This document shows positions 17,117 through 26,428 of a DNA stretch of 64,000 nucleotides, in pieces. Positions within the stretch are counted from its first letter, which is position 1, and the number at the start of each line of letters is the position of its first letter. Below the pieces are notes generated by a model. It worked only from the letters and a program-made list of their open reading frames with translations, did not search any database and was not told the DNA's origin. Made by a program: the position numbers and the translations under genes. Origin of the DNA: Bacillota bacterium (GTDB taxonomy: Bacteria > Bacillota > Bacilli > Paenibacillales > Paenibacillaceae); NCBI GenBank assembly GCA_023386495.1, contig JAEWJS010000004.1, positions 28,857 through 92,856 on the forward strand, given 5' to 3'.

Positions 17117-19063
17117 ATGGACACACAGATGCATTACGGGGCGCATGATTCGTCCGCCGCCGATGCTGATCGTTCAGTTGAACCGGCTGCTTCCGATTCC
17201 TGGTTTCATCAAACCGATGTGAATGAATATGATGCACCGTATCTCGGTCCTCTGCTGACGGACAGCTTCAGCAGGTACGCCGCTGACTACGAGCAGTCGG
17301 AAGATTGCCTGGAGGCAGCGATTCTGCTCTATAATTCGCTCGGCAGCGAGCTGGCGCGTTCGGGAGATCTGCCGGCCGCTGCCGAGCAGCGGCTCCTGAA
17401 TGTCGTCGAACGGGCGATTGGCTCGGGATCTGCTGCTTCCGAGTTCGCGATTGCCGGCGGCGACGGAACGGAATATTTGCTCCGCGCGCAAGCCATCCGT
17501 ACGCGAAGGACGGACAAGCTGCTGGCCGTACTCGTGTTCTGCGTGCCCGTCAGCGGCGATCCGCGCGCCAGCCACGCCTACATCAGGGCGAGCGCTTTTC
17601 ACTTCCGCATGCATTTCTACGCGGCATTCGAGCAGAAGATGCTGCAGCAGGTCGTGACGGAGCAGCGGATCACCGATAAGGAATCGCAGCGCAAGGATGC
17701 GTTGTTCCATGTGGCGAAGCGCCTGCATGACCAGATCGATGTTCCCTCCGTCTTGAAGGAGACGATTCGAAGCCTCGAGACGCTCTATCCGAATTCGGAG
17801 GTCGACATGTTCCTGTCGCAGGACTACGCGACCGTCGATGCGAGAGTCAAGCCGCTCGTGTTCAGGCATTCCGCCAACGACATATGCGCGCGGGCTTTCT
17901 TGGAAGGGAAGCCCGTGAAGGAGAACGGCGATGCATTCAGGCTGGCTGTGCCGTTATCCGGCAAGCAGGCCGTGTACGGCGTCCTGCTGCTGACGACATC
18001 GACGGCAGAGTGGGAGGAAGCCGACTTTCCCGCATTCACGATGCTGGCCGGTACGGCAGGATCCGCGTTCGAGAACGCGAAGCTGTATGAGCAGTCGAAT
18101 CTGTTGATCGGCGAGCTTCAAGTCATTAACGAGCTGACGAAACGGCTGAATCAGTCGCTTCGGTTGAAGGAGATTTTCCAGTTCGCGACGACCGAGCTTC
18201 TGGGCGTGTTCCAAGCGGAGTTTTGCTGCGTGCTGCAGCTGAACAAGGAGACGAATGATTTTGTCGTGATGTCCTCGAACATCGCAGCGCTGAACGGCGA
18301 ACGATTTTCTGCCGAGTACGGCTTCTGCGGGATCGTCTACCAGAGCAAGGAATCGATCATAATTTCGGACTATAAGGACGCGCAGGACGTAGAGTCCAAG
18401 CTGATGGAACTGACAGCTTCCCGTTCGTTGATCGCGTCGCCGATCATCGTAGGCGGAGAAGTCGGCGGCGTCATCTTGGTCACGCATCGCAACGCGAACT
18501 ATTTCTCTTATGATAATTATAAGCTGCTGCAGGTGTTATCCACCCATATCGGACTGGCGATTACGAATGCTTCGCTGCATGCCGAGGTTAGGCGCATGGT
18601 CATTACCGATAACCTGACCGGCCTGCACGCCCGCCATTATCTGAACGAGCAGATTCAGCTCCGGCAGCGTAAGGATCCCTGCGGTTCGCTCATTCTCGTC
18701 GATATCGATTACTTCAAGCGCGTGAACGACACGTTCGGCCATCAGATCGGGGACCGCATCCTGATGCAGGTTAGCAGCGTCATCAAGACCTGCATACGCG
18801 ACAGCGACATCGCTGCCCGCTGGGGCGGCGAAGAACTGGCGGTCTACCTGCCTAAGGTGAAGACCGAGCAGGCCTACCGCATCGCGGACCGCATTCGAAG
18901 CCGCGTCGAGAGCGAGACGAATCCTGGCGTGACGGCGTCCTGCGGCGTATCGGAATGGACGTTCGAAGACGAGAAGATCAGCCCGGAATCCTTGTTCTAC
19001 CGGGCGGACATGGCGCTGTACGAGGCGAAGCATAACGGACGCAACCGAGTGTTCGTCGGGTAG
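17117..19063 (+). CDS. GAF-domain diguanylate cyclase (GGDEF)
   Basis: Makes the second messenger c-di-GMP from two GTP. 648 residues: an N-terminal region of unclear fold, two GAF-like sensor segments (roughly residues 220-330 and 350-470), then a C-terminal GGDEF domain with an intact active site GGEEL at about 570-574. An RxxD inhibitory site (RDSD) lies exactly five residues before it, so product feedback is expected. No membrane segment, so it is cytosolic; the GAF ligand is unknown. ATG at 17117 follows GAAGGAGGGG; the frame upstream of it has no ribosome site. Followed by its own terminator. Confidence 0.92.
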   Translation: MDTQMHYGAHDSSAADADRSVEPAASDSWFHQTDVNEYDAPYLGPLLTDSFSRYAADYEQSEDCLEAAILLYNSLGSELARSGDLPAAAEQRLLNVVERAIGSGSAASEFAIAGGDGTEYLLRAQAIRTRRTDKLLAVLVFCVPVSGDPRASHAYIRASAFHFRMHFYAAFEQKMLQQVVTEQRITDKESQRKDALFHVAKRLHDQIDVPSVLKETIRSLETLYPNSEVDMFLSQDYATVDARVKPLVFRHSANDICARAFLEGKPVKENGDAFRLAVPLSGKQAVYGVLLLTTSTAEWEEADFPAFTMLAGTAGSAFENAKLYEQSNLLIGELQVINELTKRLNQSLRLKEIFQFATTELLGVFQAEFCCVLQLNKETNDFVVMSSNIAALNGERFSAEYGFCGIVYQSKESIIISDYKDAQDVESKLMELTASRSLIASPIIVGGEVGGVILVTHRNANYFSYDNYKLLQVLSTHIGLAITNASLHAEVRRMVITDNLTGLHARHYLNEQIQLRQRKDPCGSLILVDIDYFKRVNDTFGHQIGDRILMQVSSVIKTCIRDSDIAARWGGEELAVYLPKVKTEQAYRIADRIRSRVESETNPGVTASCGVSEWTFEDEKISPESLFYRADMALYEAKHNGRNRVFVG

Positions 19064-19081
19064 TCAACCTAGCATACAAGC

Positions 19082-19120
19082 AGAGACGCAGCCAGGCATA
19101 TATGCCGCTGCGTCTCTTTG
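19082..19120 (+). terminator. Terminator after the diguanylate cyclase gene
   Basis: Hairpin AGAGACGCAGC / GCTGCGTCTCT with the inner pair GGCATATATGCC, followed by TTTG. Confidence 0.8.
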
Positions 19121-19249
19121 CGTGCTCGGCGACAAGCAGGATGCTGGCAAGGCTCGTGCATAACGAGGAACGTCAAGGATACCCTAGGATGGAGATGAAT
19201 GGACCGTACTGCTGTCAAGCAGGGAGCCGGTCGATGGAGGGGCGAAGGA

Positions 19250-20035
19250 ATGGCTTCATCCTTAAGGACAGGGAGAGGCAGGCAGGCAGAGGGCTGGCTG
19301 CGCATAGCGACGCTCTTGGCTGGGCTGCTGCTCGCGCTTGCGGCTTGCGGCGGCATCGAGAGCACGCATACGGCTGAAGAGACGCTTGCGATGGCAACGG
19401 CAGGCTTATCGGGTATCGACCGCTACGGGTTCACCGTTCGAACGGAACTGCTGCTGGACGATCAACACAAGTACGAGACCGAGGCTTACGAAGGCGAGAT
19501 CATCGGACACAACCAGGTGAAGGTGTGGCCGCAGGGCGGCGTGAAGCAGCTGGATGCGGTCGCAAGCGAGCTTGCGCAGGCTCGTAACCCTGCAAGCTGG
19601 CTGTCCAGAGTCGAGAGGCTGGACAAGACCGTGGAGTACGTGCCCGAAGGATCGGACGGCAAGACGATCAGGCTGCGCGTACGGCTCGCGCCGGAGGCTG
19701 CCGCTCAGGAGATCGCCGCCGCCATGCGCGATGCTTTCGAGCAGGTAGCTGCAGACGCATTGGGGGCGGACGGCGCCGAGGATAAGCGGCAGGCGGCGGA
19801 TTCGAAGGCGCAGCTAGCGATCGAGCAAGAGCTTACGCAGTCGCGCTTGAAGCTCGAACAACTGTTGAACGGACTAGAAGCGGAATCCGAGTGGCTCATC
19901 GACGTCGAGCGGAGCCGGCTGCTTCCGCTCCGCGTGGAGGAGCATACGGTGATGCAATACGGGGCGGGACAGGCTCCCCGCACGGAGAATCGCGCCACTA
20001 TCGTGACGTTCCAACGGTTCGACGGGCGGCCCTAA
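19250..20035 (+). CDS. Putative lipoprotein of unknown function
   Basis: 261 residues beginning with a short basic segment, a hydrophobic stretch and a lipobox LALAACGG, so it is expected to be exported and lipid-anchored on the outer face of the membrane. The mature part is acidic, with a long helical, charged region (about residues 170-210) that could form a coiled coil. I recognise no enzymatic motif. The start at 19250 sits 9 bases after GGAGG; an upstream in-frame ATG at 19199 would lengthen the signal sequence and has no ribosome site. 70 bases before the M29 peptidase gene on the same strand. Confidence 0.75.
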   Translation: MASSLRTGRGRQAEGWLRIATLLAGLLLALAACGGIESTHTAEETLAMATAGLSGIDRYGFTVRTELLLDDQHKYETEAYEGEIIGHNQVKVWPQGGVKQLDAVASELAQARNPASWLSRVERLDKTVEYVPEGSDGKTIRLRVRLAPEAAAQEIAAAMRDAFEQVAADALGADGAEDKRQAADSKAQLAIEQELTQSRLKLEQLLNGLEAESEWLIDVERSRLLPLRVEEHTVMQYGAGQAPRTENRATIVTFQRFDGRP

Positions 20036-20105
20036 TCCGCGTGCAAGCGAAGGAAAATCGTGGTAGGATGAGTACGAGAAAGACTCGGGTAGGGAGGGAG
20101 TACGG

Positions 20106-21218
20106 ATGTTAGATCCACGAATTCGACAGCTGGCGAGCAACCTTGCCGGCTATTCGATCGACGTGCAGCCGGGCGATAATGTGCTGATCGATATGATCGG
20201 CTCCGAACGCGAGCTGGCAAAGGCTTTGATCGAGGAGGTTGCGGCGCGCGGCGGCCGCCCATTCGTAGAGACGAGCGATCGTTCCGTATTGCGGACGCTC
20301 CTGCAGCATGCATCAGAGGAACAGATGAAGCTGTGGGCGGAATTCGATCTGAAGCGAATGCAGGCGATGCAAGGCTACATCGGCATTCGAGCAGGCGAGA
20401 ACGCGAACGAGCTGTCAGACGTGCCGGAGGCGAATATGCGGTACTATGATCAGCTGTACCGCCATCCCGTCCATATGGAGCAGCGGGTGAAGAAGACCAA
20501 GTGGGTCGTTCTGCGTTATCCCAACGCATCGATGGCGCAGCTGGCGGGCATGAGCACGGAAGCATTCGAGGACTTCTATTTCAATGTCTGCAACCTGGAC
20601 TATGCCAAGATGGATCGGGCCATGACGCCTCTGCTTGAGCTGATGGAGCGGACGGACCAAGTGCGGATCACCGCGCCTGGAACCGACCTGACGTTCTCGA
20701 TTAAGGGCATCGGCGCGAAGAAGTGCTCCGGACACCGCAACATCCCGGATGGCGAAGTGTTCTCGGCCCCTGTCCGCGATTCGGTCAACGGAACGATCGC
20801 CTACAATACGCCGAGCATTCATTCCGGCGTGACGTTCGAGAACATTCGCTTCACGTTCGAGAACGGACGGATCGTGCAGGCCGAGAGCAACGACTCGAAG
20901 CGGCTGAACGATATTCTCGATGTCGATGAGGGCGCCAGATACATCGGCGAATTCAGCATCGGCTTCAACCCGCACATTATGCATCCGATGAAGGACATTC
21001 TGTTCGACGAGAAGATCGCGGGCAGCCTTCACTTCACGCCGGGTCAGGCTTACGAGGAGACCGATAACGGCAATCGCTCTTCGGTGCATTGGGACTTGGT
21101 CTTGATTCAACGTCCGGAATACGGCGGCGGCGAGATCTGGTTCGACGGCCGGCTCATCCGCAAGGACGGAAGATTCGTCGTACCGGAGCTTGAACCGCTT
21201 AATCCTGAAAATTTGTGA
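20106..21218 (+). CDS. Aminopeptidase, M29 (AmpS/thermophilic aminopeptidase) family
   Basis: 370 residues matching the metal-dependent M29 aminopeptidases, which release N-terminal amino acids in the cytoplasm and use two metal ions. Visible conserved features: the central RITAPGTDLTFSIKG segment, NIPDGEVFSAP with a metal-ligand glutamate, ARYIGEFSIGFNP, and C-terminal SSVHWDLV. The ATG follows GGGAGGGAG. It probably takes part in peptide turnover; substrate preference cannot be read from sequence. Confidence 0.93.
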   Translation: MLDPRIRQLASNLAGYSIDVQPGDNVLIDMIGSERELAKALIEEVAARGGRPFVETSDRSVLRTLLQHASEEQMKLWAEFDLKRMQAMQGYIGIRAGENANELSDVPEANMRYYDQLYRHPVHMEQRVKKTKWVVLRYPNASMAQLAGMSTEAFEDFYFNVCNLDYAKMDRAMTPLLELMERTDQVRITAPGTDLTFSIKGIGAKKCSGHRNIPDGEVFSAPVRDSVNGTIAYNTPSIHSGVTFENIRFTFENGRIVQAESNDSKRLNDILDVDEGARYIGEFSIGFNPHIMHPMKDILFDEKIAGSLHFTPGQAYEETDNGNRSSVHWDLVLIQRPEYGGGEIWFDGRLIRKDGRFVVPELEPLNPENL

Positions 21219-21317
21219 GCAGCGCCGCATTTTGTTCCTTGCCCTCCCTTGTGGAGGATGGAAAATCAAGGTATGATGAGAGAAGACCTATCAATAACAG
21301 CCTTGGAGGGATTCAAG

Positions 21318-21560
21318 ATGTCCAATAATGCTGCAATCGTAGATATTTCCCAGACTGCGAATAAGTTCCGTTCCTCGATCGTCCTGCAAGCAGAGAATAA
21401 GTATATCGACGTGAAGAGCATCCTCGGATTGTTCACGACCCTTGTGAGCGGACATGCTTATGAGCTGCACGTTCACGGACCGGATGCGGAAGAAGCCAAG
21501 GTTGCGATGGCAGATGTATTCGCCAAGCACAACCTGAACATTACGGTCGTCGCCGAATAG
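21318..21560 (+). CDS. HPr-like protein lacking the phosphohistidine site
   Basis: 80 residues. The C-terminal two-thirds align with HPr/Crh: NKFRSSIVLQ, then DVKSILGLFTTLVSGH, which places Ser34 at the position of regulatory Ser46. The N-terminal strand that should hold His15 (HARPA) is missing; the spacing puts it at residue 3, where there is no histidine. It therefore cannot transfer PTS phosphate but could, like Bacillus Crh, act only through the serine and CcpA. Start at 21318 is set by TGGAGGG. Not in a PTS operon. Function is inference. Confidence 0.75.
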   Translation: MSNNAAIVDISQTANKFRSSIVLQAENKYIDVKSILGLFTTLVSGHAYELHVHGPDAEEAKVAMADVFAKHNLNITVVAE

Positions 21561-21575
21561 AGCGCGAACTCGGGC

Positions 21576-21655
21576 AGCGCCACCCCTCGCAAGCCGCATC
21601 TCCCGTCTTGGACGGCGAGAGCGCTATGCAGCGGGGTGGCGCTTTCTGTTTTGTC
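21576..21655 (+). terminator. Terminator after the HPr-like gene
   Basis: Long hairpin with arms AGCGCCACCCC and GGGGTGGCGCT around a structured loop, followed by TTCTGTTTT. Confidence 0.75.
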
Positions 21656-21731
21656 CTTGTGTAATGGTTCAATTTCGACTAATATTAGAAGTATACAAGG
21701 ACGGCGAGGATAGCGCGCAGGGGGGAATACC

Positions 21732-22019
21732 GTGTCATCATCCGAAGTAATGCAACAGTTGAATCATAAAGCCATGCATCTTCTGCAAGAGGATGCCGAC
21801 AAGATCGAGAAGCTGATCGAAGTCCAGATGGAGAACCTGGCAACCCGTAAATGCCCGCTGTACGAAGAGGTACTCGACACCCAGATGTACGGCTTTTCGC
21901 GGGAGGTCGACTTCGCGGTTCGTGCCGGTCTTGTGCAGGAGATGGCGGGGAAGCAGATTCTCAGCAAGCTGGAACGCAACTTGGCGCAGCTCTACGAAGC
22001 GCTGAACATGAAGAGTTAG
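21732..22019 (+). CDS. ylaN: YlaN family protein (DUF1507)
   Basis: 95 residues, all helical, with the family core ENLATRKCPLYEEVLDTQMYGFSREVDFAVR nearly unchanged from Bacillus YlaN. YlaN is essential or iron-conditional in several Firmicutes and has been linked to Fur and iron homeostasis. Start is GTG after an AGGGGGG ribosome site. Single gene with a terminator on either side. Confidence 0.92.
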   Translation: MSSSEVMQQLNHKAMHLLQEDADKIEKLIEVQMENLATRKCPLYEEVLDTQMYGFSREVDFAVRAGLVQEMAGKQILSKLERNLAQLYEALNMKS

Positions 22020-22045
22020 AGACAAGCACTATACATGGAAGCAGC

Positions 22046-22079
22046 AGAGCCGTCTTCACTTGTGGAGGCGGCTCTTTCA
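22046..22079 (+). terminator. Terminator after ylaN
   Basis: Stem AGAGCCG..CTTCAC / GTGGAG..CGGCTCT with a two-base loop and trailing TTTC. Confidence 0.75.
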
Positions 22080-22193
22080 ATCGTTATTCTCCACCCTGGA
22101 GATAAAAGTCGGTGCGCAGGCTGCATCGCCTTGCTTCAACCCGCTGCATCCATTACAATAATTGTATATGGTACTTATGAGGAGTTGAGTCAG

Positions 22194-22577
22194 ATGACCG
22201 AAGAACTTCAACCCGGAATGATTCGGATTTCCGACGATGTGGTCGCGACGATTGCGGGACTGGCAGCATTGGAGACGCCGGGAATTGCTGCGATGTCAGG
22301 CGGCATCTCGGAAGGGTTGGCCAAGCGGCTTAGCGGCAAGAATGCACAGAGAGGCGTATCGGTAGAGGTCGGTCAGCTGGAAGCGGCGATTGATCTTCGC
22401 GTCATCGTGCATTACGGAATCCCGATTCATGAAGTATGCCGCCAACTGCAGGATAGCGTGCGCGAGTCGGTGCAGAATATGACGGGTCTTACCGTCGTCG
22501 AAGTCAACGTGAAGGTTGAAGGGGTTGCCTTCCGTGAGGAAGAGAAGGAAGAAGCGACAACGCATCGCGTGAATTAG
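22194..22577 (+). CDS. Asp23/Gls24 family envelope-stress protein
   Basis: 127 residues of the Asp23 (DUF322) family: MIRISDDVVATIAGLAALETPGI, the RGVSVEVG turn and DLRVIVHYGIPIHEVCRQLQ are the diagnostic strands and helix. Family members sit near the membrane and affect cell envelope homeostasis or fatty-acid metabolism. A second family member (YloU) is at 58296 in this window. Start at 22194 follows GAGGAG; the longer frame upstream has no ribosome site. Acidic C-terminal tail. Single gene. Confidence 0.9.
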   Translation: MTEELQPGMIRISDDVVATIAGLAALETPGIAAMSGGISEGLAKRLSGKNAQRGVSVEVGQLEAAIDLRVIVHYGIPIHEVCRQLQDSVRESVQNMTGLTVVEVNVKVEGVAFREEEKEEATTHRVN

Positions 22578-22590
22578 CCCCTGATTCAAA

Positions 22591-22628
22591 CAATTAAGGC
22601 CCGCCGGAATCCGGCGGGCCTTAATTGT
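22591..22628. terminator. Bidirectional terminator between the Asp23 gene and ftsW
   Basis: Perfect 18-bp stem with a two-base loop: arms at 22591-22608 and 22611-22628, GC-rich core (GGCCCGCCGGA) with AATT at the base, between convergent genes. Confidence 0.95.
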
Positions 22629-22644
22629 TGTGCATGCAATGCCA

Positions 22645-23850
22645 TTATTTGACCGTTCGAAAACGCGGCGTGCTCGCGGACTGTCGCGTCGTGCTCCTGT
22701 CCGGCCTCACCGGCCGGTTGTACTCGCGCGAGATGCTGAGCAGGATACCCAGACATGCCAGCGTGACAAGCATCGAGGAGCCGCCGTAGCTGATAAGCGG
22801 CAGCGTAACGCCGGTGATCGGAATGGCACCGATGACGCCGCCGATGTTAATGACGGCTTGGATCGAGATCAGGCTCATGATGCCGACACCTACGACCGTA
22901 CCGTAGATGTCCGGGCAGCGGAGCGCAATCAGCAGCCCCCGCCATATGAAGAATAAGTAGGCTAACAAGAACAGGGCGGAACCGATAAAGCCGAATTCTT
23001 CGGCGATGATCGCGAAGATGAAGTCGTTATAAGGGAACGGCAAATATTTAAGCTTCTGCACGCTGTGTCCGAAGCCTGCGCCAGTCAGCCCGCCGTGCCC
23101 CAGCGCCTCAAGCGACTTGATCAAGTGGTAGCCGCTTCCCTGCTCGTCCTGCCAGGGATCCAAGTAGGCGGTGAACCTGTCCACCCGATAAGCCCAGACT
23201 TCCGGATTCGCAACCATGGAGACCGATACGAATACCGTTACGACCATCGAGACGACCACGCCGGCGAGGAATACCTGCTTCAGGTTCGCGCCGCCTGCGA
23301 TAATGACCATGCCCGCGCTTACGGCAAGCACGAGACAGGAGCCTAAATCCGGCTGGAGCATGATCAGCCCGCATATGCCGCCTACGATGACCATGACCGG
23401 CAGCAAGCCTCGCTTGAACTCCCTGAACTTCTCGCCTTTCTTCGTGATGATGCTGCCGAGGTAGAGAATGATCGCAAGCTTCGCGAATTCGGTCGGCTGA
23501 ATGCCGAACCCGCCGATATTGAACCAGCTTCGCGCGCCATTAATCTCTGAACCGACGAACGGGACAAGCCCCAGCAGGATGACGATGGGAAAGAAGTAGA
23601 GGATGAAGCCGCGCTTGAATGCCGTGTAGGGAATGTTCATCAGCGTCAGCAGCAGGACTGTGCCGACCGCTACGAAGAGCAGCTGCCGCTTCGTGAAGTA
23701 GAGCGCGTCCCGGTTGAACGAATCCGATGTGGCGGCGATGTTCGAGCTGGCGCTGAATACCATCACCAGCCCGAAGCCGACAAGCAGAAGGGTGAAAATC
23801 AAAAGCAGGAAGTCCGGTCTTCCCCTAGAAATGTTAGGCGGCTCTTTCAT
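22645..23850 (-). CDS. ftsW: FtsW/RodA/SpoVE family peptidoglycan polymerase
   Basis: SEDS-family glycosyltransferase that polymerises lipid II with a partner class B PBP. 401 residues with about ten membrane segments. Diagnostic motifs: VMVFSAS at the start, GARSWFNIGGFGIQPTEFAKL, LQPDLGSCLV, the catalytic-loop region SGYHLIKSLEALGHGGLTGAGFG, PYNDFIFAIIAEEFGF and C-terminal PLISYGGSSML. It looks more like FtsW/SpoVE than RodA, but which of the divisome or sporulation paralogues it is cannot be decided here. Followed upstream by a yugN-like gene on the same strand. Confidence 0.9.
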   Translation of the reverse strand: MKEPPNISRGRPDFLLLIFTLLLVGFGLVMVFSASSNIAATSDSFNRDALYFTKRQLLFVAVGTVLLLTLMNIPYTAFKRGFILYFFPIVILLGLVPFVGSEINGARSWFNIGGFGIQPTEFAKLAIILYLGSIITKKGEKFREFKRGLLPVMVIVGGICGLIMLQPDLGSCLVLAVSAGMVIIAGGANLKQVFLAGVVVSMVVTVFVSVSMVANPEVWAYRVDRFTAYLDPWQDEQGSGYHLIKSLEALGHGGLTGAGFGHSVQKLKYLPFPYNDFIFAIIAEEFGFIGSALFLLAYLFFIWRGLLIALRCPDIYGTVVGVGIMSLISIQAVINIGGVIGAIPITGVTLPLISYGGSSMLVTLACLGILLSISREYNRPVRPDRSTTRQSASTPRFRTVK

Positions 23851-23865
23851 AGCCGGGTGTGCGCC

Positions 23866-24210
23866 TTATGCAAGCGCGGCTTTCAAGTCTTCGAGCCGTT
23901 GGTTCGCCGTATTCATGATCGGCTGCGGAATCGCGGACTCGTAGTCCAGTCCGTGAGGGAACGTGGCGCGGCCGATATAGACCGAGTCGACGGCCAGAAC
24001 GGCATGCGGCGATTCCAGCTTGCCTTCCACGGTGCGTGCATGGACGCGCAAGAAATATTCGGCGCCGTTCGTGCGATCCTCCAGCTTGAGGTCATAGGTT
24101 GCGCGGTTATATTCCCATTGCCAACGGACAAAGCCGAGCTTCTCCGCGGATTCGTCAAGGTGCGCCAGATCGCTGGTCATGCCGTTAAGGCCGCTGTTCT
24201 GAATAAGCAT
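23866..24210 (-). CDS. YugN-like family protein
   Basis: 114 residues resembling Bacillus YugN: WQWEYNRATYDLKLEDR in place of the WEYDHGSFDYKL motif, followed by YFLRVHA and a short VDGxLE-type strand. Function unknown. Start at ATG 24210 is preceded by GAGGAGGG; the frame continues upstream without a ribosome site. It ends 16 bases before the ftsW start, so the two may be co-transcribed. Confidence 0.8.
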   Translation of the reverse strand: MLIQNSGLNGMTSDLAHLDESAEKLGFVRWQWEYNRATYDLKLEDRTNGAEYFLRVHARTVEGKLESPHAVLAVDSVYIGRATFPHGLDYESAIPQPIMNTANQRLEDLKAALA

Positions 24211-24484
24211 GCTATTTAAGCCCTCCTCGTAATCTGCGCCATGCCCGGCGTACTTGCGGGCGGCATCTCTATTCATATTAGTATGTTTCCCAGACGCGTG
24301 CAAGCCTTAGTCGAAAGCGCTCGATTGCGAAAAGTGACATTTTTACGAACATGGTTGCAGGCGGGCGCGGCATGCGGACTACACGAATGACTCGCAATTC
24401 TGGTACACTGTTGAACAGAGGCATCGGCTTGGCCGGAAGTTCGGATTCGGCCATCCGGCGATGCGAGAGCAAGGGGGCGTGCGC

Positions 24485-25702
24485 GTGCAAAAAGCTCAAT
24501 TAATCGCAAAAGCAATGGAGGAGCGGTTCGCGGATATGGTGGAGTGGCGCAGGTATCTGCATCGGAATCCGGAGCTCTCCTACCAGGAGGAGCGGACGGC
24601 AGCATGGATTGCGGAGAAGCTGTCCGGCTTCGGCTGCGAGGTTACGACAGGCGTTGGCGGCGGACACGGCGTGATGGCCGTCATCCGAGGCGGCAAGCCC
24701 GGCCCGGTCATTGCGCTGCGGGCGGATATCGACGCGCTGCCGATCCAAGACGAGAAGGACTGCGACTATCGTTCGGCGGTGCCGGGCATCATGCATGCCT
24801 GCGGGCATGACGCGCACACGGCGGCATTGTTAGGCGTCGCGGCCTATTATATGGACATGCAGGGCGAATTGGCGGGCGAACGCAGGCTGCTGTTCCAGCC
24901 GGCCGAAGAGGTGTCCCCGGGAGGCGCCGTCGGCATGATTGCAGCCGGCGTACTAGACGGCGCAGCTGCGATCTACGGCGTCCATCTATGGTCGCCGATT
25001 CCCTACGGCAAGCTAGCGTCTAAGGCAGGGCCGCTGATGGCTGCTGCGGACGAATATACCGTGGGGATTATCGGCAAGGGAGGTCATGGCGCGCTGCCGC
25101 ATGAGACGATCGATACGGTAGTCATCGGTTCGGCGCTCGTACAAGCGCTCCAGACGATCGTCAGCCGAAGCGTCGATCCGCTTGCGCCGTCGGTCGTCAC
25201 GGTAGGTTCCTTCCATGCGGGGACGACGGCCAACGTCATTGCGGAGCGCTGCGAGCTGAAGGGGACCGTCCGCACGTTCGACGAAGGCGTGCGCGCCCGG
25301 ATTAAGGAGCGGCTCGCCGCGCTCGTGGAGCAGACCTGCGCGATGCACGGCGCGTCGGGTAAGCTCGACTACCGGGACGGCTATCCGGCTGTCGTCAACG
25401 ACGAACGCGAGACGGCTCGTTTCTTCGAGGTAGCGGCGGATGCATTCGGCGCCGAATCGGTAGAGGCTACCCCGCCGATCATGGCCGGCGAAGACTTTGC
25501 CTACTATCTGCAGCAGATTCCGGGCTGCTTCATGTTCGTCGGCGCCGGCAATCCGGACCTCGATGCGGTGTACCCGCACCATCATCCGAAGTTCGACTTG
25601 GATGAACGGGCGATGCTCTTGTCGGCCAGGCTGTTGATCGGCATGGCAGAGCACTACGCGGCAGAGCATGGACCGGCCGTCTTCGGCAGTGAGAAGGATT
25701 GA
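24485..25702 (+). CDS. M20 family amidohydrolase/peptidase
   Basis: About 405 residues of the M20D family (amidohydrolases acting on N-acyl amino acids or related amides; IAA-amino-acid hydrolase-like). Zinc-site motifs: ADIDALP, HACGHDAHTA, QPAEE, VHLWS and MAGEDFAYY, with the dimerisation insert between (GIIGKGGHGALPHETID). Cytoplasmic. The GTG at 24485 lies 7 bases after AAGGGGG; GTG 24479 and ATG 24461 are in-frame alternatives. Substrate unknown. The following CBS gene is 140 bases downstream. Confidence 0.9.
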   Translation: MQKAQLIAKAMEERFADMVEWRRYLHRNPELSYQEERTAAWIAEKLSGFGCEVTTGVGGGHGVMAVIRGGKPGPVIALRADIDALPIQDEKDCDYRSAVPGIMHACGHDAHTAALLGVAAYYMDMQGELAGERRLLFQPAEEVSPGGAVGMIAAGVLDGAAAIYGVHLWSPIPYGKLASKAGPLMAAADEYTVGIIGKGGHGALPHETIDTVVIGSALVQALQTIVSRSVDPLAPSVVTVGSFHAGTTANVIAERCELKGTVRTFDEGVRARIKERLAALVEQTCAMHGASGKLDYRDGYPAVVNDERETARFFEVAADAFGAESVEATPPIMAGEDFAYYLQQIPGCFMFVGAGNPDLDAVYPHHHPKFDLDERAMLLSARLLIGMAEHYAAEHGPAVFGSEKD

Positions 25703-25843
25703 CAACGGTACGGCTGCATGGTCGACTCCGCAATCGGTGAAGCTAATCGTCGGACGGCTGGGGGAGCGAACGCTTTTCTCAGATCGATACACTGTCCGTC
25801 AGCATGCGCAGGAGCGAATCGAACAACTCTGAGGAGGTTGACC

Positions 25844-26287
25844 ATGGCCAAGACAGTGAAGGAACTCATGTCTACCGATTGCGTAACGGCTACGACGAAG
25901 GATAATATCTATGAGCTCGCCGTGCTCATGAAGCAGCATGATATCGGCTTCGTGCCGATCGTCGAGGGCAAGAAGCTGATCGGCGTCGTAACCGACCGCG
26001 ACCTTGTCGTGCGCGGCTATGCGGAGAAGCATTCCGGATCGACTGCCGTATCCGACGTCATTACGACCGCAATCAAGACGATTCCTTCCTCGACATCCGT
26101 CGATGAAGCGGCCCGGATTATGGCCAGCAACCAGATCCGCCGGCTGCCCGTTGTAGATAACGGCGATCTGGCCGGTATCGTCTCGATCGGCGATTTAGCC
26201 GTGCGGGAAGTATTCGTTAACGAAGCAGGGGAAGCGCTGAGCGAAATTTCGGAACATACCCATCGCGAGCCTGCTGCCGTGCACTGA
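25844..26287 (+). CDS. Two-CBS-domain protein
   Basis: 147 residues made of a tandem CBS pair: the first (VKELMSTDCVTA..GVVTDRDLVVRG) and the second (VSDVITTAIKTIPSS..GIVSIGDLAVRE), each with the T/S-x-x-D nucleotide-binding ends. CBS pairs bind AMP, ATP or S-adenosyl ligands. It resembles stand-alone Bacillus YhcV/YrzI-type CBS proteins, and lacks the ACT domain of AcuB. Start fixed by GAGGAGG 7 bases before ATG. A hairpin terminator follows. Confidence 0.88.
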   Translation: MAKTVKELMSTDCVTATTKDNIYELAVLMKQHDIGFVPIVEGKKLIGVVTDRDLVVRGYAEKHSGSTAVSDVITTAIKTIPSSTSVDEAARIMASNQIRRLPVVDNGDLAGIVSIGDLAVREVFVNEAGEALSEISEHTHREPAAVH

Positions 26288-26327
26288 TTCCGTTGAATAC
26301 GAAGCAATAATGCGGCAATGAATCATG

Positions 26328-26374
26328 ATCGTCCTTGTCGGAGAGCGGTGCCGCTCCCGGTGAGGACGATTGTT
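26328..26374 (+). terminator. Terminator after the CBS protein gene
   Basis: Hairpin ATCGTCCT / AGGACGAT with an inner GGAGCGG/CCGCTCC-type pairing, followed by TGTT; moderate. Confidence 0.6.
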
Positions 26375-26428
26375 ACATAGGTAAGCTAGCGCGAGGTTGA
26401 TCGGTTGGATCATGGGGAGGAATACGCA

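Noticed and set aside
24310..24330. GAAAGCGCTCG as a possible cre upstream of the M20 gene
   Set aside because: Only about 9 of 14 cre positions match and there is no metabolic reason.
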